From assembly GCA_037176705.1 (NCBI GenBank), contig CM073889.1, positions 51,019,596 to 51,083,595 of the forward strand: a DNA stretch of 64,000 bases, read 5' to 3'. Source of the stretch: Molossus alvarezi (lineage: Eukaryota > Chordata > Mammalia > Chiroptera > Molossidae). The translations under genes were made by a program, and so were the position numbers. Below are positions 1 through 12,284 of the stretch, piece by piece (the stretch's first letter is position 1; each line of letters opens with the position of its first letter). The notes beneath the pieces were generated by a model that made no database searches, had not been told where the DNA came from, and saw only the letters and a list, made by a program, of their open reading frames with translations.

Positions 1-2077
1 GTCAAGGCTCTACATAGGTGAGAAAGGAGAGGGTGGTAGTTGTCAGCTCTGTGTTTAAGGTGGCTGTCCTGCTTTACAGGAAGAATATTGATAAGATCAA
101 TGATGAGAACTGGTACAGCCCCACACAGGAGGGCATAGTGACCTTGGTAGTGGGTTTTTGTAGTAGGCAGTGTGTCTTGAGTGAGTAACAGGTCAGGAGA
201 AGATTCGTAGTGGCTCTAAAGATTTGCCCATATCCACCAGGTGGAAAAGAGAGCATGGCAGTGATTAGTGTGATGGGGTGGAATGTGGGTGCCTCCATGG
301 AGAAGCACTGATTTGGAGCCATTCCCAGGGGTGGTGTTAGCCTGGGCTTTTGAAACCCAGATAATGGTGAGAGAGGTGGGCATGCTCTGAAATGTCTCAG
401 GATTTTTGCGTCCACTGAGTTCAGTGTTGTAATTGGTCATGATTCCTCTGCTGTTATGATGAGTCTGGGTTCCAGGCAGTAAGGTGACTGTCTTTTCAGT
501 GGAGCAGTGCTGTCAGTCTCATCTGTCACCCAGAAGTCCTTTCCTCTAGCACATGTTGAGCTCAAGGCTACACATCTCAGGCCAGGGAGACAGGTTCATG
601 AATCTGAATTCAGCATCAAGCCATGTACACTACTGACCAGCCGTGGATGGTTAAAAGTAAGGCACTCTGGGAGGGGCCAATTAAGTACCAGGGAGTATAT
701 TCACTGAATTCCTATGACCTCTAGGAAACTATCCCTGGTTTTTCACTGAAATTAGGTCATTCTGTGCCAGTTTTAAGATCAAAATTGAAAGATGGAAGGA
801 ATGGAGGGAAGGAAGAAAAGAGAGGAGAATGAATAAGCAGTCACAGAACCATAGCACCAACAATACATGCAGCTCTCCATTGTCTCAGGCCTTCAGTTAA
901 GACACCTCCTGTCACCTGAGCACTACTCATGGCTCAGATGAAAAATAAACAGTGATTTGGGTCTGTTGCCTATATACACCAGAAAATCCATACTTAGATT
1001 CAAATTATTTTATTAAACCCATCTAGATTTATAGAACAAGATGGCAAATAGTTAGCATTCTTCTAAATCAGGTAATGTATTTGTTCCCTGAATATGGTCC
1101 CAGCACATTTTTAAAATATGTTGTTGTTTTTTTCATTTAATTTGATGAACAAAGATTCTTGATAAGTAGAAAGAGTCTGCTAAGATCAGCTGTTGCTAAG
1201 GGGCTGAATTAGTTGAAGGACTGATAAAGAGCTATAAAATCTCCCCAGTTTAGCACCAGGAGGCAGGTCTTTCATTTATTCTCTCAAGAGGTCCTGTGTA
1301 ATTAGAAGCAAGAGACTATCACTGTCTAGAAACAGTTTTTAATTTAAAAACAGGGATCAAGCCATTTCAGTATCACTTACCCTTTGTTTTAGCCCACAGT
1401 GGAGTTAAATGTGGGCGCCCACAGATGACACTCCTCTCATTACCATTCCCAAACAGAAATCCAGCTATTCAAAATCCCAAACCAACCCTTCATGTGGCAT
1501 CCTGTGAACTCTCAAACAATAGTTCTTTCTAAAATAACATGTGCCTTAAATTTAGAGTGCATTGCATGTGGATGCAGTTTTGTGCCAGGCCTGTCATATC
1601 CTTAGTATAAGATGGTTTGGGGAGGCTGTTTCCCCAACATCACCAGCAAGGAAGTTACAGAACCTGGCCTTGGGCTCAGCCAAGCAGCACTGTAGCCAGT
1701 GCTCTCACAACCATAATCAGGAGACTGTGGGCTCTCCTGAAGTCTTACAGAGCCTGGTCCAGAAGGGCACCTGGCTGGGGGATCTGATAAATCTGCAGGA
1801 AGATAAGTAGGAGCTGAAAAACTGGGAAGGCCAGGCTTCTTCCAACTTAACCCTAGAGTCCATGGGGCTTCTCAGATGGTACAGAATGCCCCCTGAGTCC
1901 AGTTCAGGGCTCTCAGAGGCCAATTCACAGAGAAGTGGGAACAGCAGTAAGAGAGCCTAAAACATACATACAGGAGGAAATGAGGCTGGAGCCTGTAAGA
2001 CCCACCATGGGCTCAGATCATCACAGTTGACAGCACATGAATGAAAAAACCAGGGTCAGTTTTTCTATCCCTCCATC
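1..2077. other. intergenic, no gene recognised
   Basis: Only short open frames are present, on both strands and without recognisable domains. No RNA gene or clear young repeat is visible. I treat this as unique or anciently repetitive intergenic DNA. Confidence 0.6.
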
Positions 2078-2226
2078 CCAGGACATTTGTCAATATCTGG
2101 AAATATTTGGGGCTGTCACAACTGCCCATCTAGTGGGTAGAGGCCAGGATTCTGCTCAATGTCCTATAACGTACAAGATGACCCCACTATAGAGAATCTG
2201 CCAGCCTGTACTACACTACCCATCTT
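2078..2226 (+). mobile_element. MER20-like hAT-Charlie MITE relic
   Basis: The stretch carries the phrases I associate with MER20: a GGACATTTGTCAATATCTGG segment, then TGTCACAACT, then CATCTAGTGGGTAGAGGCCA. These lie in the family order and orientation. It is a non-autonomous DNA transposon relic of about 150 bp against a usual length near 220 bp, with diverged ends. The name is from memory; the family is shared across placental mammals. Confidence 0.7.
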
Positions 2227-4969
2227 GGTCATTCACAGCACAAGCATTTTGAAAACTGACTCTGAATTTGGCACCAACTAGATGGAGCAACAACCAATCT
2301 GGTAGTCTTGGAATCTACTCATAGAGCCACACTTCCTTCAAACCCCTTCTATAGTTGAACTAAGAAATAAAGGGAAAAGGGAGAGGAATATGGAGGCACT
2401 CTATCTTCTGGAAGAAGCTTTAGCTTCCACAACCACACACACACATCTACCTCTACCAGCACAAGTGTCAGTTCTAGATAAACAGTGATGGAATGATAAT
2501 AATATCCCTCATATTTGTATGATGTGGGGCTTTGTAAAGATGACTTTCCTGCCCTCTCAATAACTGAGACTCATAGAAATCATTTAGTTCAGAAAGGATT
2601 GTGGACCCATTCCCAGGTGACAGGACCAGGGCTCCACATGGGGGACTTTCTCAATTCAGCACCGCCAGTTGGTGGAGAACAGGACTTAGGTCTCCTCACC
2701 AGTGGCCAGGTTCCCTTCCCTATCTCCTCTGAGAATGTGTGGACCAGGGAGGTGGTCACAGCAGGTTTGGTGCACGTTGGCAGTGACCTGGCAGTTATTT
2801 CCATGATGCTGGTCCAGATACCTCCAGGAAGCCACATATCTCCACCCCTCCAGCTCCTGGTCAGAAATCAGATCCACAGGGCCATAACTGTTCATGGAAA
2901 GAGTTCCATTTCTCTCCCTCCTTTCCAGGGAGGAAGGAAATAAGTAAATTTGAAAACTGCAGCTGGATGGGGTTCAGTAGGGGCCATGGAAGCTGCAGGC
3001 TTATTCACAGGATTTATCCATGCTGAGTCTTTTAATATTGCTTTAGAACAGAACCACGTCAGTATGACCTGACAAGCATTTGCTGAGAACCTACCACGTG
3101 CAAGGGCTGTGATGAGGCCTTGGGGAACAAAGACAGGAAAAGATTAGATCTGAGGATGCTCACAGCCCCATGGGAGACAGTGTAGGAGTGGAAGCCAAGA
3201 CTGTGGGTACTGGCACATGCAGAGTAGAGCTTCAAAACATGGATTTAGGGGACACAGTTCAGCCCATAACACCACTCAAACTCATACATGGCATTCCTGT
3301 GACTGCCTGCTTCTCTCCACATGTACTCCTGTAGTTACCCTGAGGCCCTCATCACATTTTCTCTCTTCTCCTGCCTTCAGCCTTAGCCACATCTGTCTGC
3401 CTATCTGTCTACTTATGCCTGTGGGCCCTAAACCAAAGCTATATTTGATATATAAAACGTTCAGGTGGGCAGTGGGTGGTGCAACACCTCACACACTTCA
3501 AACCATGACAGAGATCCCAGTCTGTGGCTATGAGAGATGCCGATCAAGTTGTATCATCGGAGCCAAGCCCCCAGAATCCTGTAGGCAAAGGGCATATCAG
3601 TATCTGAGACAGAGGAGCCAGGCTTGCCATGTGACACAACTATAAAGCCTCTGAAGCTGAAAGCCATGCTTTTCTCACTCAGCTGCCTTTCAGGCCAGCT
3701 ATAGCTGAACCCTGAGAGACAGGGGCACCCAGTACAACTCAAGGGCTCAGCTCCAAGGTCTTCTCATATTAGTGGGGAGCCCATACGGAACTGACCCTCT
3801 CAGGTCAAGGTGGGTGGGAGTGGTGGAGCCTGCTGGGACACAGGTACAGAATCTTGGACACAGGGCAACATTCAGCAGTGACACAAAGAAGAGCTGGAAA
3901 GGAGGGCCCACTGCAGGTGTTGGTGACAGTGTGTTCATAAACACTGGGGTGCCCCTCAGGAATCTTCAGGAATACTCATAAGGCAGTTTTCAGACTACTG
4001 AGGTCCCAACTGAACCTGCCTGAAAGTGGTGGCCACGGTCCCTTCACCTGCTTTTACATGGCTCTGTGTCTGAAATACAAGTGCTTCACTCAGACCTTGG
4101 CTGCCTGTTGCAAGGAGTGTGGCTGCCTGGAAGGCTGTGGTGTCAGAGCTGCAGCCACACTCTTCACAGGACAACCTTAGCTAATGGCTCAGCAAGGTGG
4201 TAGCACAGGGACTGGACATTTCTCCGCAGCTCAAGTCTTCTCTGCCAGCACTCTTTGCTGTGGAGAATCTATGACTTCCAATTTTCCCTGTGTTCTGACA
4301 ATTCCTCCCGCCCAGTCCAGCTTCTTCCATTTCAAGTTCACACCTATAACCCCCCCCAATAAACCTTTTAACCTTACACTGTGGAATTGATTCCTTGAGA
4401 ACTTGGCTTACAATAATCCCCAACCATGAAGTCTGAGAAATGAGAACACAGATTTTAGGAAGTCGAAGCTCAAAGAGGTGAAAAGATATACCCAGAATTC
4501 ATGAGTAGCTAGAAACTAACCACAGGTACCTCCCTCTTCCCACCATCAAACCAATAATCTACACTTCAGTCTGTGAAGTGCCTTTACATACTTCACTTTG
4601 TCCCCACTCACCCCAAACTCCTTCCCTTCTCACAGATGACAGGCTCCTGCAATGACCAGCCTTCTTTTCTTCAATCACCTGCCTTCCCCTGGGCTCCCAA
4701 ACCCACATATTTCCCCTATATTATCCAGGTAGTCCCTCTGCCACTGCCTAGCACAGAGCAGCTCCTGCTCTGGGAGAAACCCACTGGAGCTGTAGGGAAA
4801 GAGGGTAGGTACACTGCTCGCTGATACTGCAGTGGGTACTCAAACCACACAGACTTGGTTTGATGGAGACAGGCTTTATATGTTCAGTAAATCCACTACA
4901 AAACAACAGTGCAGGACAAACTTTGTCTCTCTGTATTAAAAAGAGACTAGGCTGGATAATATATTTAAA
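2227..4969. other. intergenic with old repeat traces
   Basis: No gene is recognised. The 142-codon frames at 2515-2943 and 3217-3645 show no domain and no coding signature. Around 3062-3180 the sequence resembles a widespread old mammalian repeat (a CATTTGCTGAGAACCTACCA-type phrase followed by a GGGGAACAAAGACAGG-type phrase), but I cannot fix its family. The last part (4,830-4,969) is ordinary flank of L1-a. Confidence 0.5.
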
Positions 4970-5632
4970 GATGGCAGCAAGAGGACAGGAGGGAGGGTTA
5001 GTGTGTGAGAAGGAGCCAGTGTGTGAGAGGGTGTGAGTGGACGTGAAGGTGGATGACCGAACTCCTTCAGTGCAGAGACACAGAGCTGAAGTTTCCTGTG
5101 CTGTGTACTAGAGCAGCCAGCTACCTCCGTAAGCAGCCCTTCAGGGCTCTTCTCCCTGCACCACGGGGAGGTCCCACCATTTTGTAAGATCCCGGGTCTT
5201 CCCTGGGAGGAGGCAGTGGGAGCAACTAGGACCCAGCAACCTGAGACCACCAAGCACACCTGGCATCATCGGACCAGTGGACAGACACTCTGTGTCAACA
5301 CAGACCAGTGCACAGTAGTGGAGCTCCCAAGTTGCTGGACACAGAAGCCTGGGACAGCCAGGAGCCCAGCACCATCCCCCATAGTAGCAGCCCAATCAGA
5401 GTCGAGACATACCCCCAGCACCAGAGGCTGGGGAGCAGACATCCATCCCTAGGCAATAGAAGCACAGACCAGCACCTGAGACCCATCCCCAAAATCTACA
5501 GCAAAAGCTGGGCAGGATTTGAGCCCCATGGGGCAGCAGCAATCTCCAGCTGCCAGCAGTGGGACCTGGGGCTCCACAGAGGCCTGTGTGGTCCAGTAGC
5601 TCACAAGTGCAGTGGGAAGCCTGAGCTCCTGA

Positions 5633-6036
5633 GAGACTGGTGCGATCCAGCTGCCCGCCTGCAGGAAGTGCAGGGTATGGGGGCACCAGAAAGGCCTGTG
5701 CGACTCAGCAGGGACTGTGCGATCTAGTTACCCGTGGGACCTACTGGGTGCTGAAACACCAGAGAGGACTGTGCAATACAGCAGGAACTGCGCAATCTAG
5801 TTACCCACGGGGCCTGTGGGGTGCAAAAGCATTAGAGAGGCCTGCGTAACCCAGCAGGGACTGTGCCATCCAATTACCCACAAGAACTGAGGGGTGCTGA
5901 TGCACCAGAGAGGCCTGTGTGACCCAGAAGCCCATAACATAGGCATAAAGCCGGGTCCCCAAAGAACTGTGCAATCCAGTTACCCGCAGGACCTTCAGGG
6001 TGTGGGGCCACCAGAAAGGCCTGTGCCACCCAGCTG
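5633..6036 (+). repeat. five ~73-bp tandem monomers in L1-a 5' UTR
   Basis: Units lie at 5633-5710 (78 bp), 5711-5783, 5784-5856, 5857-5929 and 5964-6036 (73 bp each), with a 34-bp non-repeat spacer at 5930-5963. Each starts near GGGACTGTGCGATCTAGTTA and contains a GGTGCTGAAACACCAGAGAG-type core. The same array occurs in L1-b and L1-c with different unit numbers. By analogy with mouse L1 monomers it could be promoter sequence; that is inference. Confidence 0.85.
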
Positions 6037-6861
6037 CCCACAAGATAGGCTTAGAGGATGTGAAAATGGAGGTGGAGTGAATAGAAGCTACACAGAGGAT
6101 CTCCCAGGACCAAACGGGAATTACAACTAAAATAAAGACAAATCCTCAGAAAATAAGCAACAGAAAAGCAGCAGGACAGAACCATATAACCAGGGACACT
6201 GGTAGGATCTGCAGAGGTGTGAGAGGGTGGTAGGCTGGGAGCCCAAGGACAGCAGCAGTCTTAGCTGTGAGCAGCACACTTGGGGAATAAAGACCAAGCC
6301 TTCTCCACAGCACAGAGAGCCAGACAGAGTGCTAAAATAGCCACAGCCACTCACCTGGGGGCTACGGCATACAGAGGGCAGACTGGGCTGAAACTCTGTG
6401 GGGACACCCAGGATTTGAGGGCACTAAATGTTTTTGCTGAGTTGCGGCCACAAAGTACAGTGGCCGGTGTGCTCTTTCCCAGAGCTGTGGGGGAAAGCAG
6501 CAGCACCCCCCCTCCAGCCCCCGAAGATTCAGCCTTTCCCAGGTGAGGAAAAGAAATGCAAATTGAGGGTCATTAACAACCAGCATCTATCCCACCCTCT
6601 GGAAATCCTCTTATGCAGAACAGCAGGGCTACATTCCAAGGCACTGAGTAACTGAGAATTCTAGCCACCAGGAAAAAACTAGAGGATAGATGAACCTTTC
6701 CTGAGCTTGCAAATTTACCCAAGAAAGTAAGACTTGACAGAGGTATTTAATGTGGGCCCACCCAGGCTCATCCAAACCCAGTACAGGGAGCCACAAACAG
6801 CAGAACACCAACACCCACAGGGAAAATTTGGCAGGCTCCAAAACCCACTGTGATAGCCAAA

Positions 6862-7730
6862 ATGGTGAAACAAAGAAACAAATCACAAATGAAAGAACAA
6901 GTGAACTCTATCGAAGATGAAATAAATGAAATGCAGCTAAGCAAATTATCAGAGGTAGAGTTCAGAGCCATGATCTTGAGGAAGCTCAACAGCATAAGTA
7001 AGGACATCAGCACCATGAGTAAAGATATAGAAACATTGAAACCAACCAAGTGGAAATGAAGAATGACAAAGCAGAAATTAAGAACACATTGGAAGGACTA
7101 ACCAGCACAGTAGAGGAAGCTGAGGACCAAATCAGTGAATTAGAAGACAGGGTAGAAAAATTCAACCAATCAGAAAACTAAAAGGAAAAAATAATTTAAA
7201 AAACAGGAAGATAGCTTAGAAGAACTCTGGGACAACTGGAAACGTAATAACATTTGCATCATAGAAGTCCCTGAAGAGGAAGAAAATGGGCAAGTGTTAA
7301 AGAATATACGTATTTGAATAAATAGTGACAAAAAACTTTCCTAACTTGATGAAGGAAGAAGGCATTCAAGTTCAAGAAGCACAGAGAACACCAAGTAAGA
7401 GCTCAAACAGGCCCACACCAAGACATAGTAATTAAAATGCCAAAAATTAAAGACAGAGAGAATCCTAAAGGCAGCAAGCAAGAGATAAGCAACAGGTTAC
7501 CTACAAAGGAAATCCCATATGGCTCTCAGCTGACTTCTCAAGAGAAACACTACAGGCCAGGAGGGAGTGATATAAAGTAATCAAAGTCATGAATAACAAG
7601 GATCTGAATCCAGCATGGCTGTCATTCAAAATAGAAGGTCAAATAAAGAGCTTTCCAGACAAAAATAAGGCTAAGGAAATATATTAACACCAAACCAGCA
7701 CTGCAAGATATGCTAAAAGGACTACTGTAA
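6862..7730 (+). pseudogene. L1-a ORF1 relic
   Basis: ORF1 encodes the L1 RNA-binding chaperone: coiled coil, RRM and C-terminal domain. Here the ATG at 6862 is kept (AAAATGGTGAAACAAAG). The frame breaks after about 60 codons, at a TGA near 7057-7059, and is followed by several indels. The coiled-coil part still has the SISKDISTMSKDIETLK double-heptad form. The RRM-like 'GVP' strand is recognisable near 7,265. The expected terminator TAA is at 7728-7730. Not functional. Confidence 0.85.
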
Positions 7731-7775
7731 TTAGTAGAAGATATAGGAAGAAAAATAGAACCACACTAAACAAAA

Positions 7776-8468
7776 AAGGCAATAAATAAGTACATATCAA
7801 TTATCACCTTAAATGTGAATGGTTTGAGTGCTCCAATAAAAAGACACAGAGTAGCTGACTGGATAAGAAAGCCAGACTCACATATATGTTGTTTACAAGA
7901 GATCCACCTCACAACAAGAGACTCACATAGGTTGAAAGTGAAGGGATGGAAAAAATCTTTCAAGCAAAGGGAAAGCAAAAAAAAAAAAAAAAAAAGCTGG
8001 GGTAGCAATACTCATCTCTGATAAAATAGATTTTAAAATGAAGACCATAACTAGAGACAAAGAAAGCCACTACGTATTATTGAAAGGATCTATCCAACAG
8101 GATATTCTAACCTTGGTAAACAAATATGCACCGAATATAGGAGCACCAACATATATTAAAAATCTTTTGGGGGACTTCATAGGAGAAATCAACAGAAATA
8201 CAATCATAGCAGGGGACATCAACACCCCACTCATATCACTGGATAGATCTTCTAGACAAAAATTAACAAGGAAACACAGACTCTAAATGAAACACTAGAT
8301 CAAATGGATTTAATAGATATCTACAGCTAATTACACCTCAAAACTACAGAATTCACATTCTTCTCAAGTACACATGGGACATTCTCAAAGATAGACCACA
8401 TGTTAGGACACAAACTAAGTCTCTACAAGTTCAAGAAGATTGAAATCATATGAAGCATCTTCTCAGAT
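7776..8468 (+). pseudogene. L1-a ORF2 relic (endonuclease part)
   Basis: The start codon position reads AAG instead of ATG (7776-7778). The following frame shows APE-type endonuclease features: LNVNGLSAPIKRHRVADWIR, then a CCLQEIHL motif where the catalytic glutamate of the family lies. An A-run near 7,978-7,995 disrupts the frame. The relic ends within the endonuclease domain at the SINE junction (8468/8469). No reverse transcriptase part remains. Confidence 0.85.
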
Positions 8469-8515
8469 GCCCTGTTCAGTTTGGCCCAGCGGTTAGAGCA
8501 TCAGCCTACGAACCA
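8469..8515 (+). mobile_element. VES SINE head fragment (left foldback arm)
   Basis: This begins GCCCTGTTCAGTTTGGCCC and continues with the tRNA-like A-box segment AGCGGTTAGAGCATCAGCCT, as in the VES SINE copies elsewhere in the window. Only the first ~47 bp are present. It abuts L1-a ORF2 directly. Its mirror copy is at 8706-8752. Confidence 0.75.
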
Positions 8516-8705
8516 CCTCCTCCACTCTACTTGGCTTGCTGAGTGAATGTACAAAAAATGTTCTAGGCTGCTAAGTAGGTATGGGAAGCAGACCCTGGAG
8601 CAGTCCACTTGCTCGTGGTTTCTTTACAGTTCCACATTGCCCATGGTCTACTCTCCAGGAGCTATGGCTGGGCTGTAGGTGGAGGAGGTGGTCTGTTTTA
8701 TTTTC

Positions 8706-8752
8706 TGGTTCATAGGCTGATGCTCTAACCGCTGAGCCAAACTGAACAGGGC
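8706..8752 (-). mobile_element. VES SINE head fragment (right foldback arm)
   Basis: This is the reverse complement of the SINE head at 8469-8515, followed at 8753-8792 by 40 bp of L1 ORF2 in reverse orientation. Because the SINE/L1 joint itself is duplicated, the inversion came after the SINE had joined the L1. Confidence 0.75.
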
Positions 8753-8792
8753 ATCTGAGAAGATGCTTCATATGATTTCAATCTTCTTGAAC

Positions 8793-11700
8793 CCCCTACC
8801 CATAAGTAGATGTTTTCCAAGTAATCAAGTCCTTAGCAGCCATTTGGGGCCTTCCACACCCAAACTTCCAGCAGAGATCTCATACTCTGGTTCAAATGTA
8901 ATAAGCTTGAAGCTTTCCCCATCTGTGCAACACTGTCCAGGAATTTTAAAGGCCAACTCAGAATTCTTCTAACAGTAACTCTACAATGTGAGCAGCAACT
9001 GTATACAAGGTGAGATACAGCTACAACATTTATAGCCTATCTGAGTCCCACAGGCCACATGCTGCCAATTTGTCAAAGCCAGCCAAGGCCTACTTTCTCT
9101 AAAAAGCCTTCTTTGACCTCTTCCTGGGCCCACTGGGACCCTTGCCCAATCTGAACTCTAGCTCCCAGCCCCTGACTCATACTGATTGGCATGCATGATT
9201 AACTGTACACCCACTCATCCAACACATTTTTATTACAGACTTCCTCAGTGCTCAGTGCCATTTTGAGCTCAAAGGTGGTAGGGATCAGTAAGGAAATGCC
9301 CAGCCTCCATGGGGGCAGACAAGGAGCATACAAACCAGAAGCCAACTGCAGAGCATGGGGAGGTCAGGAAGAAACAAAGACAGAGGACAGAATGGGTGTG
9401 GGGGTGGGCAAGAGGAGATGGTCAGGGATAGTCAATCCAAGGGGGTGACGTTGAGATGCCATTAAGCCCATTCAGATGTCAATAATACAGAGTCCTGGAA
9501 CATAAGAGGCTTTGAACCTGGTGACTTAAATGCTCATATCTGTTCTTGAACCTCCTGTGTCATCAGTGATAAAATACCACACAGAGAGGCCTGATCCAGA
9601 TCAATTTGCTACTCTGCAATGTTCATATCTTCTGCCCCAGGCCAAAGCCCTTCCCTTTGTTTCCATTCCCTTCTCTTCCCTTACTAACAAAGTAATGGGC
9701 AGAACTCACTGCCCATGTCCTTTCTGTATTCATCAGAAAAGGATGTAGAAGGCTTGTGAAAAGAGATATGTAAAAATTTAGGATGGCCAGGATGAGGTGT
9801 GAAGTCAGGTTGTATACCAACTGGTAACAAACACCAGCTTTGATAATAATAATTTATGATGTAGATGATGATGATTTTATTTGGGTGTTACCAGATCTCA
9901 GGTGATACTCTAGAGCTGCAATTTGAAATAGTTTCTAAAAGACCATAGAATGAAAATCTCATGGTCAAAATTACCCCTGAAATATTATAATGTGAAATGT
10001 AATGATCCTATAATATAAAATTCATGATGTTTAAAAATTACATTTTTATATTACTCAAATACCCATATATACAGGGGTTTATAGCTCTGTACAGTAACAC
10101 ATTCCATCATTATGTGCACAATACAGCCCAGCTATGTCATCACACAAAGAACCTCTGTCCATCATGTGAGTCATCACCATGTTTGCTACTGGCAACAGGT
10201 GGCAAGTGCATGAAGATTCCAGCTTGCCAGCTTTTTCTGTTGCTAACTGGTAACCCAATCTATTCAAGCCCCCAATTACAAACAAAGTGAACTTACTCAA
10301 GAGTTCTAGGAAGGGACTTACATTTCACATGTGCTAAGGCAGTGATCTAAGCAGCTCACCTGGCAAAATCTGGCCCCTTGTGAAAATGCCCTACCAAGTT
10401 GAACAACTCAGAGAACAAAGAACCTTTTGAAAGTGAGTACAGAGCTGTCACTTCCCTTGAATGTATCTATTGTACACATATTGCACATTGGTGGTGGGGG
10501 GATTTAATGTAATTATGGAGAAAGATGACTGAGGTGTGACCATAATGCAAGGAAGTTAATTTCCTGACATAGTGTCTGAAATATGCCTGTGACCTCAGCA
10601 CTACTCACACAATGCGGGTAAGAGGCAATGAGAAGCCCCCTCCTATCCAGCATACACCTTCCCACTGCCTCTCACATTCTCTAGGGGCTAATTTTGCATG
10701 GTTCTTTCCAAATGTTGAGCTTGAACAGTGAGGATGAAGAGAAAGTGGCTTTGATCTTCTTATTTTCAGTTGATTCACTCCCACTGAACCATCATTTTTT
10801 TCCTTAACTTTACTCCAGTTTGGGTTTGGGGATTTTAAGTCTTTTTTTCTCAATAAATGACTCAAAAGTGAATGTTTCTCTGGGGCGCAGAAGCAAACTT
10901 TTGTCCTCTCTCTCTGACAGGCACACATACACAAGAGAACAAAATTGCACACACTGCTATAATTCTGCTTAAAAACCTTCTGCAGGTGCTGAAGAGTGTA
11001 GCCCCATCTCCTCAGCCTAAGAGGCAAGCACCACATCACCTGACCCAAAAGCCTCATGGCTAGCCCTTTCCAGGACATACCCTGATATCAGGAACATCAA
11101 GCTAGCTCTTGTGTTTTCTAACTCTTCACAGAAACTGAAGCAGAAGCCACTGCTCAAGAGAAACAGATCTGCAGAAAGTGGGGACATGTGGCCCAGGAGG
11201 CACTATTCCAAAGAAACTCATTTGCCAGGGTTGACAAGCTGTCCTAACTTGATCAGGATCATTCTGAATTTTTGTTAATCTATGTCTGATGGCTATGTGT
11301 CCTGGGAAAAGTCATGGATAGACAAAAAAGCTGAGTAAAGCAGTATGTTGTAAGAGGCAAACTATGGAATGCCTCTCTGGACTTAGTAAATGACTACATT
11401 TAGGGAACCCACCTGGAAAGACATAACTTAACATGGAGAAGGCAGTCACAGTGCTGTTGTTATTATTGTGATTACTAACTTATTCAGCCCTGTGGCCTGG
11501 TTACTCACATTATTATAACTTCTTGTTATCTTATGATTTTTTTTTTTTTGAGAACAGATATCTTATTTTATCCATTTGTTTATTTCCCTCAGCATTATTT
11601 GTTTAAGAAACTGAGTATATATACATATTGTAATCTGATTAAATTTGATCCTTTTAAGGAATGCCCCTGTGAGGTAAGCAGGTAGGGCATTAGTTCTTCA

Positions 11701-12262
11701 ATTGACAAATAGGGAAACCAAAGGTCAGAGAGGCCAAATGGAGGCTCCTCACAGCAAACAAGGTGGTTCCTCTTTTTACAAAGGAACAGTGTGGGAATAG
11801 GAAGGTTACACTTTTATAAAACGGGTGAATCTTCTCTGCATCTGAGAATTCAAACAAAGCTTAAAAAGAAATAAGATCAAAGTGTCTGAGAAAGGAAGTC
11901 TAGTCACTATCTACCCACTATGGAAGCTGGCCAGTCAGCATCATTTGAGATCTCAGAGTTTCCTAAAAAGTGAACTTGGAAAATAGTGTGCTTAAAAATT
12001 AAAGAGTGATTTGCTTTGTGACATTGCTATAACAAACTTCTTCCTTTAATGTTCAAGAAAAAGTATGCTCATTACAACTAAAGCAAAAATTAACAAACTT
12101 CTCCACAATGCCTATTCCCAGAGAGAAGTGTCATGTTTGATTTTCTTGTCAATGAAGACATAGAAAAAGGAGTCCTTGAGTTTGGGCCCTCAAAGGCATT
12201 GTCCTGACATGTGGACTTCATCAAATGGCCTGACCAGTCTGTGCCTGGTACACCTCAACTGC
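8793..12262. other. intergenic, no gene recognised
   Basis: Mostly low-copy sequence. The longest open frame (10605-11078, minus, 157 codons) has no recognisable domain. A widespread old-repeat phrase (CCAACACATTTTTATTACAG) occurs near 9,220. AT-rich stretches lie at 9,840-10,090 and 11,520-11,650. I see no promoter, RNA gene or young element. Confidence 0.5.
11640..11770 (-). mobile_element. MIR-like SINE relic
   Basis: The order CCCCTGTGAGGTAAGCAGG, then TTGACAAATAGGGAAACCAA, then GGTCAGAGAGGCCAAATGG matches the reverse complement of the conserved MIR core and 3' half. It is strongly diverged, as expected for this old mammalian SINE. The boundaries are approximate. Confidence 0.6.
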
Positions 12263-12276
12263 AAAAGTGCTTTTGA
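12263..12276. repeat. L1-d target-site duplication, left copy
   Basis: AAAAGTGCTTTTGA directly precedes the 5' end of L1-d and recurs without mismatch at 18119-18132 after the poly(A) tail. This fixes the element's borders. Confidence 0.9.
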
Positions 12277-12284
12277 GAGAAAAA

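Larger units (their letters stand above)
4970..8468 (+). mobile_element. LINE-1 copy a (3'-truncated, 5' module type)
   Basis: A plus-strand LINE-1 starting at ATGGCAGCAAGAGGACAGG, near its true 5' end. It has a long 5' UTR whose first 1.1 kb is shared with L1-b and L1-c but not with L1-d or L1-e. A second 5' UTR part (from about 6,064) is shared by all five. ORF1 and ORF2 relics follow, both broken. The element stops inside the endonuclease domain of ORF2, where a VES SINE head joins at CTTCTCAGAT|GCCCTG. Beyond that the junction is repeated in inverted orientation. No 3' end or target duplication can be assigned. Confidence 0.92.
8429..8792. repeat. inverted repeat spanning an L1/SINE junction
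   Basis: The arms 8429-8515 and 8706-8792 (87 bp each) are reverse complements with about two mismatches. Each arm contains ~40 bp of L1 ORF2 and ~47 bp of VES SINE head. Inside them, 8513-8525 and 8679-8691 (CCACCTCCTCCAC / GTGGAGGAGGTGG) also pair, so homology resumes after a ~14-bp insertion in the right arm. The loop between is not a recognised repeat. The outer flank right of 8792 is not L1. It could be a template-switch foldback or, less likely, an assembly artefact. Confidence 0.85.

Noticed and set aside
2515..3645. two 142-codon open frames on the plus strand
   Set aside because: Both lie in ordinary intergenic DNA, with antisense frames of similar length and no recognisable motif.
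5633..6036. CRISPR-like array
   Set aside because: Units are contiguous, diverged and without unique spacers, inside a LINE-1 in a mammalian genome.
5396..6043. overlapping minus-strand frames in the L1-a monomers as a repeat protein
   Set aside because: 73 is not a multiple of three, so a tandem protein frame cannot be maintained across units. The peptides are by-products of the DNA repeat.
8469..8515. tRNA gene
   Set aside because: The A-box-like sequence belongs to the SINE head. No cloverleaf or B box is present in the fragment.
10605..11078. 157-codon open frame on the minus strand
   Set aside because: No recognisable domain, no splice or start context that stands out, and a sense frame of similar quality overlaps it. 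Likely chance.
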